Positions 44,458 to 56,404 of a DNA stretch of 64,000 bases are shown here, one piece after another. How positions within the stretch are numbered: position 1 is the stretch's first letter; each line of letters opens with the position of its first letter. The notes under the pieces were generated by a model that was given only the letters and a program-made list of their open reading frames with translations, had not been told where the DNA came from and ran no database searches. The DNA is from Bufo bufo (Eukaryota > Chordata > Amphibia > Anura > Bufonidae): NCBI RefSeq assembly GCF_905171765.1, contig NC_053391.1, positions 152,168,839 through 152,232,838 on the forward strand. The letters run 5' to 3'. The position numbers and the translations under genes are program-made.

Positions 44458-46309
44458 AAAAATACACTGTATCCTATGGAGCCCTGCCACAAACAGGAGC
44501 TCCCTAGGAACTAATGTGCGGCAGCCTCTTGTCATTCAGGAGGACAGAAGCTGCTGCACAATGCATCCAGCTCCACCGATCCTCAACGGGGGGAGCTGGA
44601 ACATACCCGGAAGTGCGTGCTACCAAGATTTTGCTGGTACAGATGCTGTGGTCTCGTTTACCGCTGGTTGCGGACATTAGTCAAAGGTGTCTGCTGTTTA
44701 TAATTGTGAGTTGGAGCCATCTTTAAAGTCCCGGCCACCGCCACACATGTGCAGTGCTGGTCGGGAATGGGATTAGTGCGTTCCTTAAGACCACCCTGCA
44801 CTAAAGCTAGTTCACCTCTTGGTGTCACAGTTACAGTTACGTTATTTGTATGTGGACTCCTCAGCTTCACAGCGAAACTCAAAACGTGTAGCCGCAACAC
44901 CCACCGGACTGGTAATGTACACAAAAGAAATTTGTGTGTATGTGTCCATATTGAAATTCACCTGGGTGTGAGAAGTGGACCACGGAGTGCTGCTAAAATT
45001 GTGAGGTGAATAAGTGCCTTTATTTGGTATCTTGTATGAGGTGTGGAGCCGCTGAGCAGGACATATTCTTTCGGATACGCTGCTTTGCATGAACGATTCC
45101 TTATACCACTATAAGTGCAGCGGCACGTGTTTTTATAACTTTTATAGTTAACTGCATGGAAAGAGGTTTTATGCGACATTCGCCAGAACTACTAAAGCAT
45201 TGCTAATACTCTTGGGATGTATGGCTCTATTTTCTCTATATATGACATATGATTCTTACCACCATTGGTTATATTGATCTGAGAGCGTTTTTCTATTTTA
45301 GGAAAAGTGCATTTGATTTTTTTATTTATGATTTATTTATTTATATACTTTAGAGTTTTATATTTAATAAAACATTTTATTTGATCAAGTCCACATTGAG
45401 CCAGATATCTTGTGTGCCCTTCATTAATACTTTTTATATTCTAATTTTTCCTTGCCAACTTGGGGTGGGTTGCGGAGTGCGCACCATATTTGTATCCACT
45501 CACTAGGTATAGGCACTGTTACCTTTACTGTTACAAATGTTAAATTCTACCTTCTCTGATGATGATTTAACTAAGATTTGAGCACAAAGGTTTAAGTCTC
45601 AAGTAGAAAAACATAGTAAAACAATAAATATTTAAATAGACTCTGATATTTTACCTAGTCTTATAATAGAAAATAACCTCTGCTCAACTTCTGAATGACA
45701 ATTCAATTATGCATATGAAACGATAAATCCATTACTTTGTAATGTATGTCCTTGTATGACTCAGATTTGCTTATTTTAACATGGTCAGTTAAGACTCTAA
45801 TGCTAATCTTAAAGGGGTTGGCCAGGAACTTGAAACACTTTGCAACTGAAAAAAACAAAAACATATTAATAAAAAAATAAATGAATACCATTTTATTTTT
45901 TATTTTTTTGTAACATCTGGTCTGCCTCCTTTTCGGAGCAGCAAATACTACCTTGGTTGCCCATACTGCATTGGACTGGCAAGGCAAATCACACATACTC
46001 AGTAAATGTACATTACACCAACTCCAGAGCCTGGATGTTAAATAATGATATATTTTACATTCAAACCGAGAATTGGGTGCATGGGGTCATGGTAGCGATA
46101 AATGCCATGTTAGAGGAAATAGAAAGGAACACTGTTGTTGGCATGATGTGACTTGCTTCAGAATTAGAAGTCTGTTTGTCTTTTGGACATGCAACCATAT
46201 TATGACTTTGCTTACTTTTTGAAGTTTAGTTAATTGGCAGTACATCTATGATCTTGAAAATCTTTGGGATTGAGATTTTTTTTTCACAAGCTCTTTGTGT
46301 TGTTATATA
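44458..46309. other. No gene recognised
   Basis: 1.85 kb of mixed unclassified sequence. TTAAAGGGGTTGGCCAGGAA at about 45811 resembles the left end of TTAA-target (piggyBac-like) MITEs, but no partner end was found. Confidence 0.4.
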
Positions 46310-47529
46310 CACTGCCTGTCGAAAAAAAAAGTCGCTACCAAAAAAAAAAAAGTCACACACTCTAATATTTCGTTGGACCGCCTTTACGGCACGCATTCGC
46401 TGTGGCATTGTTTCGATAAGCTTCTGCAATGTCACAAGATGTATTTTAATCCAGTGTTGCATTAATTTTTCCCCAAGATCTTGCATTGATGATGGTAGAG
46501 TCTGACTGCTGCGCAAAGCCTTCTCTAGCACATCCCAAAGATTCGCAATAGGGTTAAAATCTGGACATTGTAGTAGCCAATCCATGTGTGAAAATGATGT
46601 CTCATGCTCCCTTAACCACTCTTTCACAATTTGAGCCCGATAAATCCTGGCATTGTCTTCTTGGAATATGCCTGTGACATCAGGGAAGAAAAAATCCATT
46701 GATGGAATAACCTGGTCATTCAGTATGTTCAGGTAGTCAGCTGACCTCATTCTTGGAGCACTAACTGTTGCTGAACCTAGACCTGATCAACTGCAGCAAC
46801 CCCACATGATAGCACTGCCCCCACAGGTTTCTACAGTAGACACTAGGCATGATGGGTGCATTACTTCATCTGCCTCTCTTCTTACCCTGATGCCCCCATC
46901 ACTCTGGACTCATCAGACCACATGACCTTCTTCCATTGCTCCAGAGTCCAATCTTTATGCTCCCTAGCAAATTGAAGCCTTTTTTTTCTGGTTTGCCTCA
47001 CTGATTAGTGGTTTTCTTACAGCTACAACAGCTGTTCAGTCCCAATCCCTTGAGTTCCCTTTGCATTGTGCATGTGGAAATGTACTTACTTTCACTATTA
47101 AACTTCTACTGTTGTTTTTCTTCGATTTGATTTCACCAAACGTTTAAGTGGTCGCCGATCACGATCATTCAGGATTTTTTTCCTGCCACATTTCTTCCTC
47201 GAATACGATGGGTCCCCACTATCCTTCCCATTTTTAATAATGCGTAAGACAGTTTTTAACCCAATTTTAGTAGCTTCTGGAATCTCCTGCTTGATGCATG
47301 CCAATTATTTGACCCTTCTCAAACAGACTAACATCTTTTCCATGACCACGAGATGTGCCTTTCGACATGATTGTTTAAGAAATGAGAAGCAACTCATTGC
47401 ACCAGTTGGGGTTAAATAACTTATTGCCAGCTGAAAGATAATCGCCCATGCAGTAATTATACAATAGATGGCTCATAACTATTTGCTTAGTTAAATCCAG
47501 GTGGCGACTTCTTTTTTGAACAGGAAGTG
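46310..47529 (-). mobile_element. Tc1/mariner element, DD36E-type spacing, decayed
   Basis: It is flanked by TA (46308-46309, 47530-47531). The left end is CACTGCCTGTCGAAAAAAAA and the right end its imperfect inverse (GGCGACTTCTTTTTTGAACA). At 1220 bp it is shorter than a full element, consistent with internal loss. Confidence 0.85.
46370..47368 (-). pseudogene. Tc1-type transposase with Glu-to-Ala catalytic change
   Basis: The start at 47366-47368 gives MSKGTSRGHGKDVSLFEKGQ, a helix-turn-helix N-terminus. A frameshift leads to 47304-47098 (EIPEATKIGLKTVLRIIKNG, KKCGRKKILNDRDRRPLKRL). After a deleted middle, 46750-46370 reads [20 protein letters not shown] with the second Asp, then [11 protein letters not shown]. 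The family's NPIENLW Glu is Ala here. The spacing is 36 residues, matching the DD36E class (Incomer-type families are described). The first catalytic Asp region is not identifiable. Inactive. Confidence 0.82.
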
Positions 47530-47531
47530 TA

Positions 47532-48237
47532 GTTGTCTGAGAAATGAAAAGTTGAAATTGATCCTAGGCCTAATTCTCCATAGTGTAGGGGATAAAATAT
47601 TTTCTGACCCTTTCTGGGGATAGAACAAATCCTTGTGTCAACATCTACATTAATATCAGTAACCATGCACAGTATATTGTGTTTTAGAAGGAATATATCT
47701 AACACCTTCTTGAAGCTTTCTTGATAACCTTTCTTCATAACTGAGATGTTTCATGCCTCATGTTTGCCATTCTTTATACTCTCTCCATCTCTGACATCTT
47801 TGTTATGGACTCATGCCCAAATTTAACAATATTTTTTTTTTTTTTATATAAAGGGGTACAATAATACTTTCTTCCCTAGAAGCAATTCCTTTCCTTATAA
47901 AGGATAATATCTTGTTGGCTTTTGATGAAACAGACTGCCATTGCATTCTATTATTTAGTTCATTATCAACAATTACACAAAAATGCATTTTCCCTTTACA
48001 TTACAGACTCAACCAACAGACTGTACCATTTAGGGTAACTTGTTTCCTGTTAGCCCCAAAATATGAAACCTTACACTTATCAGTATTAAGCCTCAGCTAA
48101 CATTTTGCTGTTTATGCGGCTAGTTTATCTAGGTCACTCTGCAGGGATTGGACTTTCTGTACTGTAGCAACACTGCACAGCTATGTATCATCTACGAATA
48201 CAAATAACAGTCAAATTTCTGTGTATCATCTATAAAC
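47532..48237 (-). pseudogene. CR1/L2-type LINE reverse transcriptase fragment
   Basis: From about 48237 the minus strand reads LFVFVDDT, the catalytic paired Asp, then VQSLQSDLDKLAA, LNTDKCKVSYFGANRKQVT and VIVDNELNNRMQWQSVSSKA, then NKILSFIRKGIASREESIIV. This is the second half of a CR1/L2/Rex-like RT with stops. The 3' part reaches about 47532. The LTR-like insertion at 48243 separates it from more of the LINE at 48925-49100. Confidence 0.78.
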
Positions 48238-48242
48238 AGGAC

Positions 48243-48919
48243 TGTTATGGCAATGGGTGTGGACCCACTGTGTCAACCTACAGATTTGACTTTGGGTTAA
48301 TCCTAAGGGCCTTATCTTGGTGGTCCTCTGGTGTTCACCCTTTAACACTTGTATAGTGATCAGGACTTTGCTGCAGGGGAACCAGCAGGCCACTCCCTCC
48401 CGGGGTAGTCTCTATGTGATTGATAGATGACCCATGAGGTCAGAGACACAGGTGCAAAGCACCAAAGGGTCAGGCAGAATTGTAATCAGGGACACACTGA
48501 GGTTGGTTCAAGCAGAGTATGTGCTATATGGAAAATGGCCAGTGAAGGGTCAACACAGAGGTGAGGGCCAGGTCAGGTCAGGCAGCAGAATATCATAATG
48601 CAGTAAATGAGCAGAAAGTTGGTACATTGGCATACAGCAGAACAGGCATCTTTGCAGGATAATAACATGCTAGAACACATTTTTCTCAAGCACCCTCCCT
48701 CAGGGGAAGATGCCTTAAGAACCCCAAGGTAGCCATCCATCACCTGGTGAAGATTAGGGTTCAAGCGGTGCGAGTAAAAGTCTGAGGGAGCATATTTCCA
48801 TGCCCTTTAGAAAGAGGAGGGGATGTCTTGCCAGAAAGCAGGCAGCAGCCTGCTTTAGGGGGCAGGGACGTTCGCCAAGGTAAGGCAAACAGTGGCAGTC
48901 ACGAGCGGTCACTGTAACA
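48243..48919. repeat. Probable solo LTR within the LINE
   Basis: It has the termini TGTTATGG...GTAACA and is ~677 bp. The flanks AGGAC and AGGGT match at only three of five positions. LINE-like sequence is found on both sides. No internal retrotransposon genes. Confidence 0.55.
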
Positions 48920-48924
48920 AGGGT

Positions 48925-50040
48925 AAACAGCAGTAGATCCAGTACAAATCCCTGGAGAACTCTGCTCCAGCATTAATCCAGTTCTTATATGACCCGTTAA
49001 GGGTATACTCTTTGAGTTATACTTACCTAAAAAGACAGGGGGTTCCTCACTGCAAAGGCACTTATTGTGAATGAACATTACACTCCTCTTTATTCTAATA
49101 GATATTAAAGGGGGTTGTCTGGCTTCAAAGCTGAACCCGGACATAAGCTTGCCTTAACACATTTAGCCTGTATCAGTAGAGCATCGGAGCATTTCTTTCT
49201 CCGATACTCCCCCTTGCCCTGCATAGCTCAGGACAAGGGTTTTTTCCTCACTACCGGTGACATACCTGGCTTTTTTTCAGTATGCTAGGCGGAGGCTTCC
49301 ACATATCAGTGATCCCGGTCACGTCAACAGCACTAACGGGTGGTTTTAGCTCTACCCTAGCCTGTAAAACAGCCTAGGGCTGCGCTAAAGACCACCCATT
49401 TGCGTTGGTGACATCACAGGCTCACTGCTATTTGTGCAATTTGGGCTCCTAAAATGTGTTAAGAAAATTCTAAGATATTGCAGTTAAGACAAATCTGTAA
49501 ACTTTCCCCTAATTATTGCAATATCTTTGGCAAATACAGGAGAGATCTGCCTCAGGTGTGCCTGACAAGACTGATACATTCAATGTATTATAGTACTAAT
49601 AGTCCCTGACATGTGAGTTGTTCTATATTATACTGATTACATCAATTCTGACAATATGGAAGACTCTAGTATACTTTATAAAAGAACTGACGTTTTATCA
49701 ATCTCTTGTTCTTTATTTCTCAAATAGCTTCAGCATGAATGCTCAGTTTCACAATATATCGTTATAGATATTGAAGGCCTACTCCTCTGCTACCAGCTGT
49801 AGACCCCCTGCTCAAAATCCATAGCCTGCTATGTAAATATCTTATTCGCCTACAGCCATTTCTAGAAGGAGTAAAGCGGAGATGGATTAATTCTGACTCT
49901 GGTACCCTCAAGTAAGCCCCCTCTGTCTTGACAGAATATTTAAACTTATCAAAGCAGACTGAGCAGACTTTTGAGCAAATGTTAAGAATCTAAATAAGAA
50001 CATACCTCTGACCCTATAATAATATATTTTAAACATTTCA
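48925..50040. other. LINE remnant, TTAA-type MITE, then no gene
   Basis: 48925-49100 (CAGTAGATCCAGTACAAATC) continues the older LINE. At about 49107 TTAAAGGGGGTTGTCTGGCT resembles the left end of a TTAA-target MITE common in anurans and extends to about 49460, with no right end found. The rest is unclassified. Confidence 0.45.
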
Positions 50041-50214
50041 GGGGAGGCTTATCAAACAGGTGTAAAGTACAACTGGCTTAGTTGTCCATTGCAACCAATT
50101 AGATTCCACCTTTCATTTTCCAAAGGCGTTGTGAAAAATGAAAGGTGGCATCTGATTGGTTGCTATGGACAACGAAGCCAATTCTACTTTACACCAGTTT
50201 GATAAATCTCCCCC
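50041..50214. mobile_element. 174-bp palindromic MITE
   Basis: GGGGAGGCTTATCAAACAGG and its inverse at the right end (TTTGATAAATCTCCCCC) frame a near-perfect palindrome through CACCTTTCATTTT and its inverse. The class is uncertain because no clear target duplication is visible. Confidence 0.85.
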
Positions 50215-51082
50215 TTTATATTTAAGAGTAAAGGATCAATATTCAATATTTTTGCATGCCAATTAATCAACATTTATGCAATTGCTTAATTTGATTTAGC
50301 TGATTGACCAAATCCAGGATCAACCTCTACACAGTTCTGTTGAGGCTACAAAGTATTAATCCATTGTATGAGTGTAAATTAGTCACCATAGAGTTTCAGA
50401 ACAGCATCAATAAACCATTAAGTATTCTAAGGGACTCCATTCAACTATACTCACAGCTATGCTGATCAAATCTGAAAGCCTTCAAAGACTCTGAGGCAAC
50501 TTATCAACAAAGCCACAAACAACCTAGAACATTCTGAGAAGAAAAAGGGGGTCAGTCAGCACATCCCAAAGCGCAGGAGCACGTTGCTATGGCTGAGAAC
50601 AAGACTGTTAAACAAAACATGCAATGCAACAGCTCACTGCAAACCAAATAAAGTACAAAATTGCATCATAATTGCAAATGCTATACTAATAAGTTAGAGA
50701 TGCTTGGCAAATCGTTTTGTACAAAATTATTTGAGCCCGTCTGCCGCACGTCAAGGCGATCTCTAGTTAGACGGGTTCCTAACACTAAATTTTACCTATT
50801 ATGTGCCATGACGGCTATCATATAATTCAGAAAGTGCAGGTTCCACATGCATGCTGGATCCGCATGAATTTCTGCCATCTTTGGTGCCAAAATGGCCTCC
50901 ACTATATCCACGGAAAGCAGTTACCAGCATGCTTTCTGTGAGCTGCAGAGCCCTCTAGCCTGAACTATAGTCATTAGTTATGCATTAACACCAGTGTTAA
51001 ACACATTTGCTGGAGTAAGATGTTTCAAAATTTGGCACATCTTTGGCTACAGATGTGTATTTCGAAATATTGCACAAATCTG
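50215..51082. other. No gene recognised
   Basis: About 870 bp of AT-rich unique-looking sequence. A few short direct repeats but no terminal repeats, coding motifs or RNA genes. Confidence 0.4.
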
Positions 51083-51555
51083 GTGTGCACTAGAGATGTC
51101 GCGAACATAAAATTTTCAGTTCGCGGCGAACGCGAATTTCCGCAAATGTTCGCGAACGGGCGAACCGCCATAGACTTCAATAGACAGGCGAATTTTAAAA
51201 CCCACAGGGACTCTTTCTGGCCACAATAGTGATGGAAAAGTTGTTTCAAGGGGACTAACACCTGGACTGTGGCATGCCGGAGGGGGATCCATGGCAAAAC
51301 TCCCATGGAAAATTACGTAGTTGACGCAGAGTCGGGTCTTAATCCATAAAGGGCATAAATCACCTAACATTCCTAAATTGTTTGGAATAACGTGCTTTAA
51401 AACATCCAGTGTGTGTATACGATCAGGTATGATGTTGTATCGATCAGGTAGTGTAAGGGTTACGCCCGCTTCACAGTGACAGACCAAACTCCCCGTGTAA
51501 CGCACGGCAAACAACCGCAAACAGTCCATTTGCACAACCGCAAACTCCACATTTG

Positions 51556-51990
51556 CACAAGGTTGGATACCAAGCTAGCCATGTCCCGTTCCTTGTCCTC
51601 ACTGATGTCATTGAAGGTCTCTTCCTCCACCCAGCCACGTACAACACCAAGGGTCCCCGAAAGGTGACAACAAGCCCCCTGGGACGCCTGCTGTGGTTGG
51701 TCTTCCACCTATTCAAAACCACCTTCCTCCACTGACTCCTCTTCTTCAGACTCCTCTCTCTGCGTTGCCGCAGGTCTAGCAATCGACGACGACAAGGCTG
51801 CTTCTGGTGGTGATGGTGACCACAACTCTTCCTCTTCACGCTCATCTACGGCCTGATCCAGCACTATTCGCAGGGCACGCTCCAAAAAAAACGCATATGG
51901 GATGAGGTCGATGATGTTGCCTTGGGTTTGACTGACCAGGTTTGTCACCTCAGCAAAAGGACGCATGAGCCTACAGCCATTGTGCATGAG
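51556..51990 (-). pseudogene. Duplicated hAT transposase segment
   Basis: The minus strand encodes VTNLVSQTQGNIIDLIPYAF, LERALRIVLDQAVDEREEEE and a following acidic stretch. It parallels 53650-54060 in the main transposase (NLVSRTEGTISDIIPFVFFL). About 435 bp are present twice in the same element with moderate divergence. This is a separate fragment, since it lies beyond the C-terminal end of the main gene. Confidence 0.8.
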
Positions 51991-52059
51991 CGTTCAGTGA
52001 CGCGGCCAAAAAATACCCAGCTCCGCAGAGGCTGTCCTCTTTTTTTTTTATTAAAAAAA

Positions 52060-52160
52060 TCTGTTCTTACCAGTTTAATCTCTGTTTTTTCCTCTATCAG
52101 GGGCCGGTGTATGGAATAGATTTTAGGAACCGGGAGATGGAAAAAGATGCTTGGTCGGTC
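52060..52160 (+). ncRNA. U2 snRNA-like segment 1 (degenerate)
   Basis: TCTGTTCTTACCAGTTTAAT, CCTCTATCAGGGGC, AATAGATTTTAGGAACCGG, GAGATGGAAAAAGATGCTTG and GGTCGGTCCTC align in order with the 5' half of vertebrate U2 snRNA through stem-loop IIa, the Sm-site region and stem III. It has many changes and no 5' end or U2 promoter elements, so it is a relic rather than a gene. Confidence 0.6.
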
Positions 52161-52231
52161 CTCATACTTCCAATTTGGGGCACTGCGCGTGCGCTGTGCA
52201 ATGTACTGTGCCAACCTATATGAGTGGTGTG

Positions 52232-52306
52232 TTAAGTAGTACTATTCTTATCAGTTTAATCCCTGTTACGTCCCCTATCAGGGGACGTGTATCAAATAGA
52301 TTTTAG
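52232..52306 (+). ncRNA. U2 snRNA-like segment 2 (degenerate)
   Basis: AAGTAGTACTATTCTTATCA, GTTTAATCCCTGTTACGTCC, CCTATCAGGGGAC and CAAATAGATTTTAG align with U2 snRNA, including the GTAGTA branch-site recognition box. It lies ~70 bp after segment 1 in the same orientation, inside the hAT element and antisense to its transposase. Confidence 0.62.
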
Positions 52307-52988
52307 ACAACCGCAAAGAGTTGTCAATAGTTGACACACTCATGACATAAATTTTATTCCTCTATGCGTCAATCTTGGTGTAGTGATGACTGTGCTCGTG
52401 CACACGTTTGGGAGATTGCAGGCGATGGCGGTTTTTCAAAGCCTATGGTCGTGCTGATGTAGTTCAGTGACAGTTAAGTGACCCAGAAAACAATGATTCT
52501 GCAGTGTGGGCCCATTGTTGAAAATTTATGTTTTTTCTATGCAAAAATATCCAGCCGATCGCTTTTGGTCTGTTCACATTGAAGCAACGACCTTATCATC
52601 TGGGGTGTGCCAACATTGCCAACACACTCATAGAGGTGATAGCTTCATTGTAATACGCAAGCCCCTTCACCACAACAAGGTAACAATCACGAAGGGGAAT
52701 TGACACATGTATGTGCCTTTTTATTTTTATTTTTTTGCAGCCACAGTGCAGCACCAGAGGCCAGAAAAATTAGGCATGTACACATGCCTGAAAAATTTGG
52801 TATTGTTGCAGCCGCTGCTGTAGCTGTGGCCGGAAAAATTTATGTTTTCCAGGCAGAAAGTGCACTAAAACATTGCGGCTTGAACCCTAGTTGGTGGCGG
52901 AGAAGTCACGCAAGTCATCCGGCATGCAGAGATTAAATACAGCAGCGTGTGGACCATTTTTAGCCAAAGGCATCTCATCAGGCCTTTT

Positions 52989-55115
52989 TTAGTCAAATGC
53001 ATTCCCCACTGTCAGTCCCTTCGGGATCCATGCCTCATTCATCTTAATAAAGGTGAGGTGACCTAGGCGACTTCTCTTCTCAGTGACAATACCTCCTGCT
53101 GCGCTGAAGGTCCTTTCTGACAGGACACTTGAAGCGGGGCAGGCCAGAAGTTCTATCGCAAATTGGGATAGCTCAGGCCACAGGTCAAGCCTGCACACCC
53201 AGGAGTCAAGGGGTTCATCGCTCCTCAGAGTGTCGATATCTGCAGTTAAGGCAAGGTAGCCTGCTACCTGTCGGTCGAGTCGTTCTCTGAGGGTGGACCT
53301 CGAAGGGCTGTGGCGATGCGTAGGACTTAAAAAGCTCTGCATGTCCTCCATCAACAACACGTCTGTAAATCGTCCTGTCCTTGCCGGCGTGGTCATGGTA
53401 GGAGGAGGATTACTTTCACCTCTTCCCCTGTTAGATTCCCGTTGTGCTGTGACATCACCCTTATACGCTGTGTAAAGCATACTTTTTAATTTATTTTGGA
53501 ACTGCTACATCCTTTCCGACTTCCGGTAATTTGGTAACATTTCAGCCACTTTCTGCTTATACCGGGGGTCTAGTAGCGTGGCCACCAAGTACAGGTCGTT
53601 CTCCTTCAGCCTTTTTATATGAGGGTCCCTCAACAGGCATGACAGCATGAAAGACCCCATTTGCACAAGGTTGGATGCCGAGCTACTCATGTCCCGTTAC
53701 TCATCATCACTGATCTCATTGAAGGTCTGTTCTTCCCCCCAGCCACGTACAACACCATGGGTACCAGATAGGTGACAACGAGCACCCTGGGATGCCTGCT
53801 ATGGTTGGTATTCCTCCTCCTTAAAGCCACATTCCTCCTCTGACTCCTCTTCCTCAGACTCCTCTTCCAGCATTGCCGCAGGTCCAGCAAGTGATGATGA
53901 TAAGGCTGTTTCTGGTGGTGATGGTGACCACAACTCTTCCTCTTCACGCTCATCTACGGCCTGATCCAGCACTCTTCGTAGGGCACGCTCCAGGAAGAAA
54001 ACAAATGGGATGATGTCGCTGATGGTGCCTTCGGTGCGACTGACTAGGTTTGTCAGCAGGTTTACCCAATGCGCAGTGTATGTGATATACCGGCCCTGAC
54101 CGTGCTTTGCAGACCAGGCATCAGTGGTCAGATGGACCCTTGCCCCAACACTGTGTGCCAGACATGCCATGACTACCTTTTCCGCAATAGAGTACAGGTT
54201 GGGGATTGCCCTTTGTGAAAAAAAAATTCGGCCGAGTACCTTCCACTGCGGTGTCCCAATAGCTACAAATTTTTTGAAGGCCTCAGACTCCACCAGCTTG
54301 TATGGTAAAAGCTGGCAGGCTAAGAGTTCCGACAAGCCAGCTGTCAGACGCTAGGCAAGGGGGTGACTCTGTGACATTGGCTACTTACGCTCAAACATTT
54401 CCTTGACAGACACCTGACTGTGGGCATATGAGCAGGAACTGCTGAAGGTGAGAGGCGGAGTGGCGGGTGGTTGAGAGGGGGCAAGGAGGACAGCAGTGGT
54501 TGACGTGGCTGAAGATGCTGGACCAGGAGGAGGATTGTGGCTTTGAGTTTCTGTGCTGCTTGTACTCATCATGTGTTGATCCCATAGGCGTTTGTGATGT
54601 GAGATCATGTGCCTTCGCAAAGCAGTTGTACCTAGGTGGGTGTTGGACTTCCCACGACTCATTTTCTTTTGGCACAGGTTGCATATAGCATCGCTGTTAT
54701 CTGAGGCAGACACACAAAAAAATGCCACACTGCTGAGCTTTGTAATGACGGCATTCTGGTGGTGGCAACAGCATGCGTTGATTGGCGTGCTGTCTGGCTG
54801 ACCCCAGGTGCCGATACATGCTGTCTGACTGTGCCACTAGCTCCTTGCGACGACCTACCTCCTGCTTCCAACTCATCTTCTCCTCCTCTCTGTCTCCCCA
54901 TCTGAACTTTCCCCCTGTTCTTCTTCTCTTCGAGCGGGCACCCACTTGACATCCACGGACACATCGTCATCATCAAGCGCTTCACTTGTATCTGACAACT
55001 CAGAAAAGGAAGCAGCAGCGGGTACAACATCATCATCATTATCATCACACCGTACGTCCATGTTTGTAATGCTGCCTGACTGAGACATATCCCTGTTATC
55101 TACATTCTCTGGCAA
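52989..55115 (-). pseudogene. hAT transposase with BED zinc finger, several frameshifts
   Basis: The start at 55115 opens an acidic N-terminus (MPENVDNRDMSQSG, DDNDDDVVPAAA). A frame change leads to the BED finger at 54700-54600 (ICNLCQKKMSRGKSNTHLGT, LRRHMISHH: Cys-Cys-His-His). Then 54335-53799 gives the RNase-H-like core start (GTPQWKVLGRIFFSQRAIPN, ARVHLTTDAWSAKHGQ) and the acidic insertion. 53690-53505 has LYLVATLLDPRYKQKVAEML. 53480-52989 has the C-terminal dimerisation region (CRLDLWPELSQFAIELLACP, ASSVLSERTFSAAGGIVTEK) ending in NEAWIPKGL. Domain order is complete for a ZBED-type hAT, but frameshifts near 54740, 54360, 53795 and 53495 disable it. Confidence 0.9.
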
Positions 55116-55232
55116 TAATGGTTGCGCATCACTAATTTCTTCAAAATGATGTGTAAATAACTCCTCTGACAGATCAAGTGAAGCAGCTGTGGTGCTAGTG
55201 TTGGTGGTGGCAGCGGGCGGGCGAGTGGTAAT

Positions 55233-56140
55233 TAGAGATGTCCCGAACTATTCGCCAGCGAACAGTTCCCGGCGAACATATCTTGTTCGCGTTCGCCGCG
55301 GCAGGCGAACATATGTGATGTACGGTCCGCCCCCTATACATCATCATTGAGCAAACTTTGACCCTGTACCTCACAGTCAGCAGACACATTCCAGCCAATC
55401 AGCACACCATCCCACCTCCTATCAAAAAGCAAAGACAGCATCCATCTTAGATTCATTCTGAAGCTGCAGTGTCACAAATTTGACTAAGTTGTAATCGCAA
55501 TGCGATTAATACAGGTTATATTAATCGCATTGCGAATTCAACTTAGATCTGAGTTCCTAATGGTTGTATTGCTAGAATATAACGACGATTGAGACTATAG
55601 TGCTATATTCGTTATATTTGTCAATTCTAGCAATACAACCATTAGGAACTCAGATCTAAGCTGTAATCGCAATGCGATAAATACAGGTTATATTAATCGC
55701 ATTGCAAATTCAACTTAGAGCTGGGTTCCTAATGGTTGTATTGCTAGAATATAATGAAGATTGAGAATATAGTGCTATATTCGTTATATTCGTCAATTAT
55801 AGCAATGCAACCATTAGGAACTCAGATCTAAGTTGTAATCGCAATGCGATCAATACAGGTTATATTAATCGCATTGCGAATTCAACTTACCACACTCTGC
55901 ATCAACTAAGTAATTTTCCATGGGAGTTTTGCCATGGATCCCCCTCCGACATGCCACAGTCCAGGTGTTAGTCCCCTTGAAACAACTTTTCCATCACTAT
56001 TGTGGCCAGAAAGAGTCCCTGTGGGTTTTAAAATTCGCCTGTCTATTGAAGTCTATGGCTGTTCGCCCGGTTCACGAACATTCGCAGAAGGTCGCAATCG
56101 CCTTTAGTGAACGGAAAATGTAATGTTTGCGACATCTCTA
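55233..56140. mobile_element. 908-bp non-autonomous hAT nested in its larger relative
   Basis: It has TAGAGATG...CATCTCTA ends and the target duplication GTGGTAAT / GTGGTAAC (55225-55232, 56141-56148). Its left ~220 bp match the right terminal domain of the 8-kb host element, and its right ~245 bp match the host's left domain, both inverted. It is therefore a deletion derivative of the same family in opposite orientation. The centre is a hairpin satellite (55486-55889). Confidence 0.93.
55486..55889. repeat. 172-bp tandem repeat made of two hairpins
   Basis: GTAATCGCAATGCGAT recurs at 55491, 55663 and 55835 (period 172). Each unit has a ~58-bp palindrome (TAATCGCAATGCGATTAATA with its inverse) followed by a ~110-bp one (GTTCCTAATGGTTGTATTGC with its inverse). 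No coding. Confidence 0.9.
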
Positions 56141-56404
56141 GTGGTAACTTGAGAGGTGCCCGAAGCTAACCTGGAGGAGGATGGTGCATCAAGGTTCCGA
56201 GCGGAAGCTGTAGAAGATTAGGTGTCCTGTGTAAGCCAGTCAACTATGTCCTCAGAATTTTTCGAGTTCAGGGTACGTGGCCTCTGAACACTGGGCATTA
56301 TTCTAGGGCCAAAGGAAATCACAGAACCACGACTACAACGGCCCCTGCGGGGTGGCCTGCCTCTGCCTATCATTTTTTTTTTAGATTAGTGGTACTGTGC
56401 GTGC

